DNA from: Desulfurivibrio sp. | GTDB taxonomy: Bacteria; Desulfobacterota; Desulfobulbia; Desulfobulbales; SURF-16 | Assembly (NCBI GenBank): GCA_003605035.1 | Contig: QZKJ01000053.1 | Coordinates: forward strand, 1-64,000 | Length of the DNA: 64,000 nt | Reading direction: 5' to 3' | Part shown: piece by piece, positions 51,529 through 62,162 of the stretch | How positions within the stretch are numbered: the first letter of the stretch is position 1 | Layout of the letters: every line of letters begins with the position of its first letter | Program-made: the position numbers and the translations under genes | Notes under the pieces: generated by a model | The model's database searches: none | What the model saw: only the letters and a program-made list of their open reading frames with translations | What the model was told of the DNA's origin: nothing

Positions 51529-51593
51529 GTCAGAAGCCGGAGGCAGAAGGCAGCAGGCAGAGGGCGGGATAAAGCTGGCCCCGCCGGCGGAAT

Positions 51594-52538
51594 TCACCCC
51601 GGCAGGGAGAACAGGGAGAGCAGCAGCAGGGTGAGCCACATGGTCGCCAGCATCAAGCGGTTGGCTGCCGGGATATGGCGGGCTGAGACTGGCTGGCGCG
51701 CCTCACCGATGCTCGGTTTGACCACCACCTGGCCGAAGTAGATGCTGCTGCCGCCCAGCCGGATGCCCAGCGCCCCGGCCACGGCTGCCTCCCCATGCCC
51801 GGAATTGGGACTGCTGTGGCATTGCCGGTCCCGCCATAATATCCGCCAGGATGAGCCGGCGTCCAGTCCGAGCAGCAGGGCCGCCAGCGGCACCAGCAGG
51901 CCGGTGAGTCTGGCCGGGATGAAATTGGCCAGATCATCAAGCCTTGCCGCGGCCCAGCCGAACTCCCGGTACCTCTCATTTTTGTAGCCGAACATCGAAT
52001 CCGCGGTGTTAATCGCCTTGTACAGCATCGCGGCCGCCGGTCCGCCGACAAAGGCATAAAACAGCGGGGCGCACACCCCGTCCACCATGCTTTCCGCCAC
52101 GCTCTCCACCGCGGCCCGGGCCACCTCCTCTTCGCTCAGCCTATCTGTCTCGCGGCCGACAATCATGCTTACCCGGCGCCTGGCCTCGGCCAGATCGTGG
52201 CTCTGCAGGGCATCATACACCGCCCTGCTGTGGCTGACGAGATCCCGGGCCGCCATGGTGGTGTAGAGGATGAGAATGGCCATGACGGTCCCGGCCACAG
52301 GGTGGAGGGCGCGGGCGCCGGAGAGCAGGAGCAGCACGGTGCCGCCTGCTATGGCAAGCATAAGCAGCAGGGTCAGCATGCCGGCCAGCTTTAAGGGCAG
52401 CCCGGTTTTTCTGAAAAAATTCTCCAGGCTGCTGCCGGCCGCGCCGATCAGCCGGACCGGATGGGGCAGCCAGCGGGGATCGCCGCAGAGCTGGTCGAGC
52501 AGCACGGCCAGGATGATGGTAAGGGCCGGCGGCATCAC
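51594..52538 (-). CDS. cbiB: Adenosylcobinamide-phosphate synthase
   Basis: [60 protein letters not shown]. Confidence 0.92.
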   Translation of the reverse strand: MMPPALTIILAVLLDQLCGDPRWLPHPVRLIGAAGSSLENFFRKTGLPLKLAGMLTLLLMLAIAGGTVLLLLSGARALHPVAGTVMAILILYTTMAARDLVSHSRAVYDALQSHDLAEARRRVSMIVGRETDRLSEEEVARAAVESVAESMVDGVCAPLFYAFVGGPAAAMLYKAINTADSMFGYKNERYREFGWAAARLDDLANFIPARLTGLLVPLAALLLGLDAGSSWRILWRDRQCHSSPNSGHGEAAVAGALGIRLGGSSIYFGQVVVKPSIGEARQPVSARHIPAANRLMLATMWLTLLLLSLFSLPG

Positions 52539-54055
52539 AGGTCGAGCAGGCGGTAAACCTGTTTGATGTCAAGCTGGGAGCGCACGACAGCGGCCAGCCG
52601 CTCAAAAGCCGGCTCCAGATCATAGGGGGCCCGGATGCTGTCCAGGGGCGCCAGGCCCTGTCTGCGGCGCAACCCGTCCAGAAACCAGCGGCGGAAGTGG
52701 TCGTCGTCAAAGATGCCGTGCAGGTAAGAACCCCAGACCAGGCCGTCAGCGGATGCCGCCCCGCAGCTCCGGCCATCGGCAAAATGGAGCAGGGGGGGAT
52801 GGGATGAGGTGGTCTGGCCGTGGTGGATTTCATAGCCCCGGATGGCGAGGCCCGAGAGCCGGTGGCTTCCCTGCTGGCGGGTCAGGGTCTTGTCCCGGGC
52901 CAGCACGGTTTCCAGGTCAAGCAGGCCGAGGCCGGCAAGACTTTTACGCGCCGATTCCAAGCCGTGGGGATCGCTGATCAGGCGGCCCAGCATCTGAAAG
53001 CCGCCGCAGATGCCGATGATGGGAGTGTTCTGCCGGCGCAGGGCGGCAACGCCGGCGGCAATTCCGCTCTCTTGCAGCCAGTTGAGATCAGCCGCCACAT
53101 TCTTGCTGCCGGGCAGAATGACCGCGGCTGGCGCTACGAGATCTTCCGGGTTGCGGATGATGCGCAGGCAGACATCAGGCTCCGCCAGAAAGGGCTCAAT
53201 GTCCGTGAAATTGGCGATATGCGGCAGATCGATCAGGGCGATTTCCAGCACCTTGTCTGCGGTGGGCCGGCCGTCGTAAATGCCGTTTTTAAAGGAGACG
53301 GAATCTTCTTCCGGCAGCCCCAGGGCAGGGATGAAATCGATCACCCCGAGCACCGGTTTGCCGGTCCTTTTTTCGGTAAAGGCCAGGGCGTCATCCAGCA
53401 GGGCTCGCTCGCCCCGGAAGCGGTTGATGACCAGGCCCGCGATCAGCTCCTGTTCCCAGGGAGCAAGGATTTCCATGGTGCCGAGCAGGGAGGCAAAGAC
53501 GCCGCCCCGGTCGATATCGCCCACCAGCAGCACCCTGGCCCCGGCGTATCGGGCCATGGGCATGTTGACAATGTCATGGTGCTTGAGGTTCACCTCGGCC
53601 GGGCTGCCCGCTCCCTCCATGATGATGACGTCATGCTCCGCTGCCAGGGAATCAAAGGCCCGGGTGGCGGCAAGAAATGCCTCAGGTTTGTAGGCGAGGT
53701 AATCCGCCACCTGCATGTTGCCCACCGGTTTGCCCATGACCATGATCTGGCTGCCGGTATCGCTGTTTGGTTTGATCAGCACCGGGTTCATGCGGACATC
53801 CGGGTCAAGCCGGGCCGCCTGGGCCTGCATCGCCTGGGCCCGGCCCATCTCTTCACCATGACTGGTGACAAAGGAGTTCAGCGACATGTTCTGCGACTTG
53901 AAAGGCGCCACCGACAGACCGTCCTGCAGCAGAATGCGGCACAAGGCCGCGGTGAGAATGGATTTGCCGGCATTGGAGCAGGTGCCCTGGAACATCAGGG
54001 CCGGGGTGCGTACCGGGCTGGTTGCGCTGAAGAGCTGGGCAAGTGACAGGGACAT
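52535..54055 (-). CDS. cobQ: Cobyric acid synthase
   Basis: [47 protein letters not shown]. Confidence 0.92.
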   Translation of the reverse strand: MSLSLAQLFSATSPVRTPALMFQGTCSNAGKSILTAALCRILLQDGLSVAPFKSQNMSLNSFVTSHGEEMGRAQAMQAQAARLDPDVRMNPVLIKPNSDTGSQIMVMGKPVGNMQVADYLAYKPEAFLAATRAFDSLAAEHDVIIMEGAGSPAEVNLKHHDIVNMPMARYAGARVLLVGDIDRGGVFASLLGTMEILAPWEQELIAGLVINRFRGERALLDDALAFTEKRTGKPVLGVIDFIPALGLPEEDSVSFKNGIYDGRPTADKVLEIALIDLPHIANFTDIEPFLAEPDVCLRIIRNPEDLVAPAAVILPGSKNVAADLNWLQESGIAAGVAALRRQNTPIIGICGGFQMLGRLISDPHGLESARKSLAGLGLLDLETVLARDKTLTRQQGSHRLSGLAIRGYEIHHGQTTSSHPPLLHFADGRSCGAASADGLVWGSYLHGIFDDDHFRRWFLDGLRRRQGLAPLDSIRAPYDLEPAFERLAAVVRSQLDIKQVYRLLDL

Positions 54056-54353
54056 GTTTTTCCGGTTCCGGGATTTTCCTTGTTCTATGAGCGGGGCAGC
54101 AGCGTTCTGTTGCCTCGCAAATGAGTGAGGGGCACAAGTATTCACTGAAAAGAGAGATGATGCAAAAGAAAAATGGACTGGCCGCTAAAAAAATGCCCCC
54201 CGCTTGTGGCCAGCGCTCGCAGGCGGCGCTCCTGGCGGGGCAGGAGCTGTCCGGCAGCGTCATTTTTGCCGCTAATAATTTGATTTTCCGTTTTTTTCTG
54301 TGATAATCTGAAGGGGCGACCAAAATCTACTGCATTTTTTGGAGGATACATTG

Positions 54354-56483
54354 ATGAAGTGGCAGGATCTCTCGCTTTCTCTCAAACTCGGCGTGGCGTT
54401 CGGCTTGATCTTAGTCATGACCGCCGTGATCGGCCTGGTTTCCTATGCCGGCATCAAGAATATCGTCTTCAACGCCCATGAGGTGATTGAGGGCAACAGC
54501 CTGCGGGCCGATATTGCTGCCGCTGAAATCGCCCATCTCAACTGGATGAAGAAGGTCAGTTCCTTTCTGACGGAAAACAGCAGGCAGGAACTGGATGTGG
54601 AGGTTGACGACCACAAGTGCGCTTTCGGCAAATGGCTTTATGGCGAACAGCGCCAGGAGGCTGAGAAAAGAATTCCTTCCATCGCCACTTATCTGAAGGC
54701 CATTGAAAAGGTGCATTATGACCTGCATACCACGGCCGCTGACATCAAAAAGAATTTCCACCTTGCCGATCCCAACCTGCCGTCCGTGCTGGCTGAGCGG
54801 GAGATTGATCATCTGCGCTTTATCGATAAGATCAATGATGTGTTCAACGGCGTTGCCGCGGATTTTGAGGTGGAGACCGACCCGCATAAATGCGGGCTTG
54901 GCGTCTGGCTTTACGGAGAGGGGGCCCGACAGGCCATCGCCATTGAACCGGAACTTGAGGCATCCATCAAAAGCCTTATCGAGCCTCATCTCAAACTGCA
55001 TGAGTCGGTGAAGGACCTCAAAAAATACTGGCATGGGAATGACAGAGCCCGCAGTCGGGAGATACTGACCAGCGTCACCCTGCCCGCCCTCCATGATGTC
55101 GAGCATATTCTCGGCAAGATCCGCAGCGAAGCGGTCAAGGATCTGGCCGGCATGAAAACAGCCAACGATATCTATGTGCAGCGTACCCTGCCCGCCCTGG
55201 CCCAGGTCCAGGATACCCTGGCCAGGGTCAAGCAGGAGGTGGACGCCAACATGATGACGGATGCCGTCATGCTGGACAGCGCCACCAGGGCCAGGCGCAA
55301 TGTGCTGCTCATTGCCCTGGCAACCATCTGTTCAGGCGTTTTTCTTTCCGTCATCATCGCCAGAAAGATCGCCGGCCCCCTGGTCATGGGAGTTGATTTT
55401 GCCGGGAAAATCGCCGCCGGCGATCTGCGGGAGAAGCTGGCCATCGCGCAGAATGACGAGGTGGGCAAACTGGCCCAGGCGTTAAACGGCATGGCAGGGA
55501 ACCTGCGGCAGATCATGGCCAGTATTACGGAAAAAAGCGGCCAGGTGACCGCCTCCTCGGAAGGCCTTTTCTCCGCTTCCGAGCAGTTGTCTGAGGCGGC
55601 GGGGCGGTTAAAGGAGGAAACCACGGCAACCGCCAGGGCCACGGAGGAGGTCACGGCCAATATCCAGTCTGTCTCCGATACCTCGGTGATGATGTCAGCC
55701 AAAACCCGGGAAATTTCCGCGGCAGCCGGCGAGATGTCGGCCAATGTCAACAACGTGGCGGCCGCTATTGAGGAGATGTCCACCTCGATCAAGGAGGTGG
55801 CGGAGAACTGTACCAAGGCCCAGACCTTTTCCGGTAACGGCAAGGATAAAAGTGACGCCTCCAAGGTGCTCATTGCCGAGCTTGACCAGGCGGCGCAGGA
55901 GATCGGCAATGTCATCAACGTCATTACCGAGATTACCGAGCAGACCAAGCTGCTGGCCTTGAACGCCACCATCGAGGCGGCCCGGGCCGGGGAGGCGGGC
56001 AAGGGCTTTGCCGTGGTGGCCAACGAGGTGAAGGACCTGGCCAAGCAGACGGCCGAGGCCACGGAAAACATTGCCAGGCAGATTCAGGACATGCAGGCCA
56101 GGACCAGGTCGGTGGTTGATGTCATTGAGGAGGTTTCCCACATCAATGAGGATATCAACGAGATCAATACCACCATTGCCGCCGCGGTTGAAGAGCAGAC
56201 CGCCACGGTGGGGGAGATTGCCCGCACCATTGCCGGCACCGCCATGGGCGTTGACGGCGTTTCCGGCAATATCCGGCAGCTGTCCATTAATATTGAGCAG
56301 GAGGTCATTGCCAGTATCAAGGGGGCGGCGGCCGGGGCCAGGGAAATTTCCGAAAATATCAACGGTATTAAAAAGGTATGCGGGGCAGGGGCCCAGAACG
56401 CGACGGTCATCAAGAGCGCGGCCGGCGAACTGTCCGCCTTTGCCGCCGAACTGCAGAATCAGGTGGATAAGTTCCGCCTGTAG
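54354..56483 (+). CDS. Methyl-accepting chemotaxis protein with tandem CZB-like domains
   Basis: Two blocks HxxW/F...[13 protein letters not shown] / [14 protein letters not shown] between TM1 and TM2; HAMP; MA domain [29 protein letters not shown]. Confidence 0.85.
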   Translation: MKWQDLSLSLKLGVAFGLILVMTAVIGLVSYAGIKNIVFNAHEVIEGNSLRADIAAAEIAHLNWMKKVSSFLTENSRQELDVEVDDHKCAFGKWLYGEQRQEAEKRIPSIATYLKAIEKVHYDLHTTAADIKKNFHLADPNLPSVLAEREIDHLRFIDKINDVFNGVAADFEVETDPHKCGLGVWLYGEGARQAIAIEPELEASIKSLIEPHLKLHESVKDLKKYWHGNDRARSREILTSVTLPALHDVEHILGKIRSEAVKDLAGMKTANDIYVQRTLPALAQVQDTLARVKQEVDANMMTDAVMLDSATRARRNVLLIALATICSGVFLSVIIARKIAGPLVMGVDFAGKIAAGDLREKLAIAQNDEVGKLAQALNGMAGNLRQIMASITEKSGQVTASSEGLFSASEQLSEAAGRLKEETTATARATEEVTANIQSVSDTSVMMSAKTREISAAAGEMSANVNNVAAAIEEMSTSIKEVAENCTKAQTFSGNGKDKSDASKVLIAELDQAAQEIGNVINVITEITEQTKLLALNATIEAARAGEAGKGFAVVANEVKDLAKQTAEATENIARQIQDMQARTRSVVDVIEEVSHINEDINEINTTIAAAVEEQTATVGEIARTIAGTAMGVDGVSGNIRQLSINIEQEVIASIKGAAAGAREISENINGIKKVCGAGAQNATVIKSAAGELSAFAAELQNQVDKFRL

Positions 56484-56522
56484 CAGAGGGAAAGAGAGCC
56501 GGCGAGCCGGGGAAATAGCACT

Positions 56523-57185
56523 TCACTCCCTTATTCTGCTGAAGATCACCAGTTTTCTTGTCGCCCGGCTGACAGGCAGGGTCAGGGAGACAATGTTCCG
56601 CAGGGCGTAAGGGCTGGCCGGACGATCACGCTGCCACTGGCTGATTTCCTCTTCCGCCTTGGGGCCCTTCATGCAGATCACCATGCCGCCAGGGGGGCTG
56701 AACGGCGCGGCAAGCTCCAGGAAGTCGCTGATGCTGGCCACGGCCCTGCTGGTGATGCAGACAAAGGTGGGCAACTGCCCGGCCATGGCAGGTTCAAGCC
56801 GTTTGTCAATAATCCTGACCTGTTCAAGCTGCAGGCTGCGTACCATGTGCCGCAGAAAGGTCACCCTTTTGGCCCGTGGCTCAACCAGGGTCAAGTCAAG
56901 TTCAGGCCAGACGGCTTTCAGCACCAGCCCGGGAAAACCGGCGCCGCTGCCCACATCGAGCAGCTCGGGCCGGCCGAGGCTGCCCAGGTGGGGCAGCAGG
57001 GTAAGCGAGTCAAGAAAATGGCTTTCCACCATTTCCTGCTCGGAGGCCTGGGCCACCAGATTCATCCGGCGGTTCCATTTGAGCAGTTCATTATAGTAGC
57101 AGACCAGGCGGTCGATGCTCTCCTGCCGGCTGAGGGTTATGCCCAGGGCCTGACAGCCTTTTTCCAGGATCTCCCGGCAGGCCAT
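56523..57185 (-). CDS. rsmG: 16S rRNA (guanine-N7)-methyltransferase RsmG
   Basis: LLDVGSGAGFPGLVLKAVWPELDLTLVEPRAKRVTFLRHM. Confidence 0.9.
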   Translation of the reverse strand: MACREILEKGCQALGITLSRQESIDRLVCYYNELLKWNRRMNLVAQASEQEMVESHFLDSLTLLPHLGSLGRPELLDVGSGAGFPGLVLKAVWPELDLTLVEPRAKRVTFLRHMVRSLQLEQVRIIDKRLEPAMAGQLPTFVCITSRAVASISDFLELAAPFSPPGGMVICMKGPKAEEEISQWQRDRPASPYALRNIVSLTLPVSRATRKLVIFSRIRE

Positions 57186-57192
57186 GACCCGG

Positions 57193-58506
57193 TTACTTTT
57201 CCTCAGCCAGCCGCACCGCCACTGAGCCGGCATGGGCGGTGAGCCCCTCAAGGTTTGCCAGGTTCAGGATGTGCTCGCTATCAGCCAGAAAGGCCCGGCG
57301 GGAACAGGCGATCAGGCTGCTTTTCTTGAGAAAGGTTTCCACGCCAAGGGCCGAGGAGATGCGGGCGGTGCCCATGGTGGGCAACACATGGTTGGGTCCG
57401 GCAACATAATCGCCGCAGGCCTCCGGGGAATAATCCCCGAGAAAGATGGCCCCGGCGTGCTGGATGGCGGGCAGCCAGGAAAAAGGATCGGTCACCATCA
57501 GCTCCAGGTGCTCAATGGCAATGTCGTTGGCCATGGCCATGGCCTCATCCAGGTCAGAGCAGACCAGGATGGTGCCCCGCTCGGCCAGGGATTTGCGGGC
57601 AATGTCCTGGCGGCTCAGCAGTTGCAGCTGTTTTTCCAGCTCCGCCACGGCGGCCTCGGCAATGTCCTGGCTGGTGGTGATCAGAATGGCCAGGGCCTGG
57701 GGGTCATGCTCGGCCTGGGCCAGGAGGTCGGCGGCAATGAAGGCAGGTCTGGCGGTGTGATCGGCCACGATGAGCACCTCGCTCGGGCCGGCGATCATGT
57801 CGATCCCCACCCGGCCGGCCACCTGGCGCTTGGCCTCGGTGACGTACTGATTGCCCGGGCCGACAATGACATCCACCGCCGGAATGGTCTCCGTACCGAA
57901 GGCCAGGGCGCCGATGGCCCAGGCGCTGCCGGTCTTGAAAATCTGCCGGATGCCGATCTCCTGGGCCGCCACCAGCAGGGCGGGATGCACCATGCCCTGC
58001 TCGTTGGGCGGGGTGACCATGATCCGCTGCCTGACCCCGGCAATGGCGGCCGGGATGCCGTTCATCAGCACCGAGGAGACCAGCGGGGTCTTGCCGCCCT
58101 GGCCGCCGGGCACGTAGAGGCCGGCATGGGCCACCGGCCGCACCAGCCTGCCGGTGATGGAGCCGTCATCTCTGGTAACAATCCAGGACTGCTCCATCTC
58201 CCGCTCATGAAAGCTCCAGATACGTTCCCTGGCCAGCTGCAGGCTCTGCATCAGTCTGGCGTCCACCTGGGCGTAGGCTGCCTGCAGTTCCGCCTCCGAC
58301 ACCTGCAGCTGCTCAAGGGTCATGTGCGGCGCGTCATATTTGCGGGTGTATTCGAGCAGGGCCTCATTGCCGCGCTCTCTGATGGCCCGCAGGATGGCGC
58401 TTACCGCCTCCCGGCAGGAGGAATCAGCCAGCTGGAAACGGTTGGCGAGCCTGGCCAGGCTGCTTTTACCCTGGGGGGACTGGGTGGTATGGGGGGTGAT
58501 AATCAT
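57193..58506 (-). CDS. hisD: Histidinol dehydrogenase
   Basis: YVPGGQGGKTPLVSSVLMNGIPA; GPSEVLIVAD; GPNHVLPTMGTARISSALGVETFLKK. Confidence 0.95.
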   Translation of the reverse strand: MIITPHTTQSPQGKSSLARLANRFQLADSSCREAVSAILRAIRERGNEALLEYTRKYDAPHMTLEQLQVSEAELQAAYAQVDARLMQSLQLARERIWSFHEREMEQSWIVTRDDGSITGRLVRPVAHAGLYVPGGQGGKTPLVSSVLMNGIPAAIAGVRQRIMVTPPNEQGMVHPALLVAAQEIGIRQIFKTGSAWAIGALAFGTETIPAVDVIVGPGNQYVTEAKRQVAGRVGIDMIAGPSEVLIVADHTARPAFIAADLLAQAEHDPQALAILITTSQDIAEAAVAELEKQLQLLSRQDIARKSLAERGTILVCSDLDEAMAMANDIAIEHLELMVTDPFSWLPAIQHAGAIFLGDYSPEACGDYVAGPNHVLPTMGTARISSALGVETFLKKSSLIACSRRAFLADSEHILNLANLEGLTAHAGSVAVRLAEEK

Positions 58507-60239
58507 CGGCGAACCTCATCTTCTTTGAAAACCGGGCACTTGGTGGCCGGACTGTAGTTTTTATAGGCTGGATCCGTATATTCCTTGTGGCACTCCAGGC
58601 AGAGACCGATGCGTAGAATACGGGCCAGCTCCTCCTTGTTGAACGGCCGCACCTCGGGCCGGGAACTTTTCTGCAGGGCAACCCCGTCAATGGTGACATA
58701 GCCGTCGAGCGGCGGGGTCTGGCCAACTTCCGTGGGCACTCCCTGGTCCGTGCCGGCAAAGCGCCAGGCCCCGTTTTCCTGCCAGGCCGTGCCCTCACCC
58801 AGGCCCAGGGTCTTGGTGGAGGCGTGGCAGTCCGGACAGCCCCTGCCTTTGGTCTGGGTGGTATGGGGATTGATGGCCGCCATGGTCAGGCTGTTGAACT
58901 GCCTGTCCGCCTTGCCCGCCTTGTCAATCAGGGTGACAATGTCCTGGCAGCCGGGGGTGACGATGACCACCTCGTCATTCCACATTGCCAGCATGGGCCG
59001 TTCATAGCGGAGATAGGAGCGGCCCTCGTTCCACCAGCCCGGGGTCTCCTGCAGGGTCAGCTTGTCGAGATGGGTTTCGCTCATGTCGCGTTTGACATGG
59101 CAGCCGTAGCACTGGGGCACCCAGGTGGAATGGCAGGCCTCACAGCCCACCCGTTTGTGGCCGGCAAAGTCGCAGACCCCTGCCTTGGGCGGTTTGACGG
59201 GATGTTTTTTGCCGCTGATCTTGTTGCTGATAAACCAGGCGTCTCCTTCCTGAATAATATTGTTCAGTTTTTCGTTTTTGCGGGTCATGCCCGGGGTTGT
59301 CCCGGCCTGCAGCAGGCTGGCGCTGACATGGCAGGTGGCGCAGCTGATCTCCAGCTGCTGCTCATAGTGGGCATAGCTTACGCCGTCGCCCATGATCTCG
59401 TTTCTGGTATGGCAGTCGATGCAGGACATCTCCCGCTGGTAATGGATGTCAGCCGGCAGGTTGAGATAGTAGCGGTCGCCCGGCAGCCTCTTTTCCGACA
59501 TCTCCCCGTTCTTATAGGGGGTGCCGTAATTTTCCGATTCGTAAACCCCTGTATAGGAGATGCCGATCCTGCCGCTGCGGTTATGACAGCGGACGCAGTT
59601 GCTGACCGGTATCTTTTTGATGATCTGCGGGTGTACCTTGGCAGCCTGCTCGGGAGTGAGCCTGTCGTCTTTGATGAAGTGGCAGGCAGTGCAGCCGCCC
59701 CCCTTTTCCCCGAAAAAGCCGGGCAGATCCCCCTTCTGTTTCCACAGATGGCAGGTGCCGCACAGTTTGCGGAAATAGTCCAGGGCCAGGGAACTCTCGC
59801 CGCTGGCCAGAAGTTTCTCCACCGAATAATCGCCGTTCTGGTCCGGGGCCTCGCCCCAGTAATAGAGCAGGGTGGCGAGGATGCCGCGGTTGGTGGCCAT
59901 CAGCGAATTCTTGACCTTTTTTACGTCCGCGGCGTGGCAGCCCTCGATGCCGCAGGTCTTTTCCACCAGGCGCAGGTCGCCGGGATTCTTGACAATGCCC
60001 GTATGGGCCTTTTTTTTGTCAATGGCCAGGAAATCACCGAGATGGCAGGGTGAGCAGCCCACCACCAGGCGATCATGGGCGCCGTCGAGCTTTTCGGTCT
60101 TATGGCAGCTCAGGCACATCTCCACCCGGCCGGAGGTGGTCTGGTACAGGCGGTCCGGACGGCTGGTCATGTTTTCCCGGATAACCAGGGCAAGCACGCA
60201 GAGCAGCAGAAAGAACAGCACCAGGCGGGTGGAAGACAT
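58503..60239 (-). CDS. Membrane-anchored multiheme cytochrome c, 12 candidate heme sites (11 CXXCH + 1 CX4CH)
   Basis: N-terminal TM; CLSCH, CSPCH, CGIEGCH, CGTCH, CTACH, CVRCH, CIDCH, CATCH, CEACH, CYGCH, CPDCH, CLECH. Confidence 0.88.
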   Translation of the reverse strand: MSSTRLVLFFLLLCVLALVIRENMTSRPDRLYQTTSGRVEMCLSCHKTEKLDGAHDRLVVGCSPCHLGDFLAIDKKKAHTGIVKNPGDLRLVEKTCGIEGCHAADVKKVKNSLMATNRGILATLLYYWGEAPDQNGDYSVEKLLASGESSLALDYFRKLCGTCHLWKQKGDLPGFFGEKGGGCTACHFIKDDRLTPEQAAKVHPQIIKKIPVSNCVRCHNRSGRIGISYTGVYESENYGTPYKNGEMSEKRLPGDRYYLNLPADIHYQREMSCIDCHTRNEIMGDGVSYAHYEQQLEISCATCHVSASLLQAGTTPGMTRKNEKLNNIIQEGDAWFISNKISGKKHPVKPPKAGVCDFAGHKRVGCEACHSTWVPQCYGCHVKRDMSETHLDKLTLQETPGWWNEGRSYLRYERPMLAMWNDEVVIVTPGCQDIVTLIDKAGKADRQFNSLTMAAINPHTTQTKGRGCPDCHASTKTLGLGEGTAWQENGAWRFAGTDQGVPTEVGQTPPLDGYVTIDGVALQKSSRPEVRPFNKEELARILRIGLCLECHKEYTDPAYKNYSPATKCPVFKEDEVRR

Positions 60240-60240
60240 C

Positions 60241-61878
60241 TTATTCCCTGAAAAGCTGGGCAACGGGGTAACGCCGGCCGGAACCGAAGGCCTTGGAGGT
60301 GACCTTTAGCCCCATGGCCGCCTGCTGCCGCTTGTATTCATTGCGCTTGATGCGGCGGACGATGTCCTCGACAATATCCAGGGCAAAGCCGCGGCGGACG
60401 ATGTCGGCGATGGACAGGTGTTCCTCCAGATAGGCGGTGAGAATGGGATCAAGCACCTCATAGGGCGGCAGGTCGTCCTGATCCTTCTGGTCCGGCGCCA
60501 GTTCGGCGCTGGGGGCGCGGGTTATGGTGCGGGACGGGATGATTTCCTGCCGCCGGTTGACAAAACGGGCCAGCTCGTAGACCATCATTTTGGGCACATC
60601 GGACAGCAGGGAAAGGGCGCCTGCCATGTCGCCGTACAGGGTGCAGTAGCCCACCGCCATCTCCGACTTGTTGCCGGTGGAGAGCAGCAGGGCGTTGAAC
60701 TTGTTGGCCAGGGCCATGAGCAGGGTGCCGCGGATGCGGGCCTGGATGTTCTGCTCGGTGACGTCCTCCCGCAGGCCGGCGAACAGGGGGGAGAGCGTCT
60801 GGCGGAAGGAGGCGAAGGTGGCCGAGATGTCTATGATCTCCAGGCGGATGCCGAGGTTGGCGGCCAGGGACCTGGCGTCGGCAATACTGGCCGGCGAGGT
60901 GTAGGGCGAGGGCAGGGCCACGCCGGTGACGTTTTCCGCGCCCAGGGCCTCGCAGGCGATGGCGCAGGTCAGGGCCGAATCGATGCCGCCGCTCAGTCCC
61001 AGCAGCACCCTGGAGAAGCCGCATTTCCGGATGTAGTCCCGGCAGCCCATGGCCAGGGCGGCAAAGACCAGCTCTGTGTCTTCCGGGGGCAGGGGCTTGT
61101 CTCCGGCCTGGAGTTGTTCCGTGTCAATGATGAGCATCTCTTCGCCAAAGGACCTGGCCTGGTGGCGGACGCCCCCGTCAGGGCCAAGCACCATGCTGGC
61201 CCCGTCAAAAAGAACGGAATCCTGACCGCCAACCTGATTGACATAAACCAGCGGAAGATGATATTTGCGGCAGAGCTGGGAGAAAATCGTGCGCCGCAGC
61301 TGCTGTTTGCCGATGGTGAACGGGGAGGCGGCGATATTGATCAGCAGATCAATGCCGGCCTGCTTGAGTTCAGCCACGGGATTGGCCTGATACAACGGAT
61401 GGGGAAAGCTGTCCTCGTCGTTGAAGATATCCTCGCAGATGGTGATGCCCAGGCGCAGGCCCTGGTAAGTAAAGGCGGAGCTGGCCTGCCCCGGTTCAAA
61501 GTAGCGGGCCTCGTCAAACACATCATAGGTGGGCAGCAGGCGCTTGTAGGCGCTGAAGAGGATCCGGCCATCGGCCATGAGCAGGGCGCTGTTATGCAGG
61601 GGTTTGCCGGTGCCGCCGCTGTGCCGGCTGATGGCCCCGCAGAGCACGCCGATGCCGCGAGCCTCCGCGACCAGGCGGCCAATGGCCGCTTCCTGCTGGC
61701 TGAGGAAGGCCTCGTGCTCCAGGTAATCCTGCGGCGGGTAGCCGCTGATGGCCAGCTCCGGAAAGATGGCCAGTTGGCAGCCGGCGTTCCTGGCTGCTTC
61801 GATCTGCCGGACAATTTTGGCGACATTGCCGGTAAAATCACCGATCACCGGATTTATTTGTGTCAGGGCAAGTTTCAT
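60241..61878 (-). CDS. nadE: Glutamine-hydrolysing NAD+ synthase
   Basis: Nitrilase-like N-domain plus LGLSGGIDSALTCAIA synthase domain. Confidence 0.93.
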   Translation of the reverse strand: MKLALTQINPVIGDFTGNVAKIVRQIEAARNAGCQLAIFPELAISGYPPQDYLEHEAFLSQQEAAIGRLVAEARGIGVLCGAISRHSGGTGKPLHNSALLMADGRILFSAYKRLLPTYDVFDEARYFEPGQASSAFTYQGLRLGITICEDIFNDEDSFPHPLYQANPVAELKQAGIDLLINIAASPFTIGKQQLRRTIFSQLCRKYHLPLVYVNQVGGQDSVLFDGASMVLGPDGGVRHQARSFGEEMLIIDTEQLQAGDKPLPPEDTELVFAALAMGCRDYIRKCGFSRVLLGLSGGIDSALTCAIACEALGAENVTGVALPSPYTSPASIADARSLAANLGIRLEIIDISATFASFRQTLSPLFAGLREDVTEQNIQARIRGTLLMALANKFNALLLSTGNKSEMAVGYCTLYGDMAGALSLLSDVPKMMVYELARFVNRRQEIIPSRTITRAPSAELAPDQKDQDDLPPYEVLDPILTAYLEEHLSIADIVRRGFALDIVEDIVRRIKRNEYKRQQAAMGLKVTSKAFGSGRRYPVAQLFRE

Positions 61879-62162
61879 ATTATCTGATGGCGGCTGTTGC
61901 TCGCTGCTGGACCATGCTTGCTGGAAATCAACTGGCAGGAAGCCAAATCAGCCGCTGATGGCTGACCGCGCAAGGGTTGTGGTTTTGCCATGGGCCATGA
62001 CCCATGAGCTATCCTGCAGATCTTCTTTATAGCATAATCCGGTGGCGCCTGCCGCATCAATTTTTGGGCAAGTTTTGCTTGCGGGATCAGCATGTTTCAT
62101 ACTAATCTGGTGTGCACCGGTCATATCCCACCAATCCTGAGTCAAGACGAGGCCTTTTCCCC

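Noticed and set aside
52535-54340. Cobalamin riboswitch upstream of cobQ/cbiB
   Set aside because: Looked for a B12-box-like sequence between cobQ and the chemoreceptor gene; none recognised.
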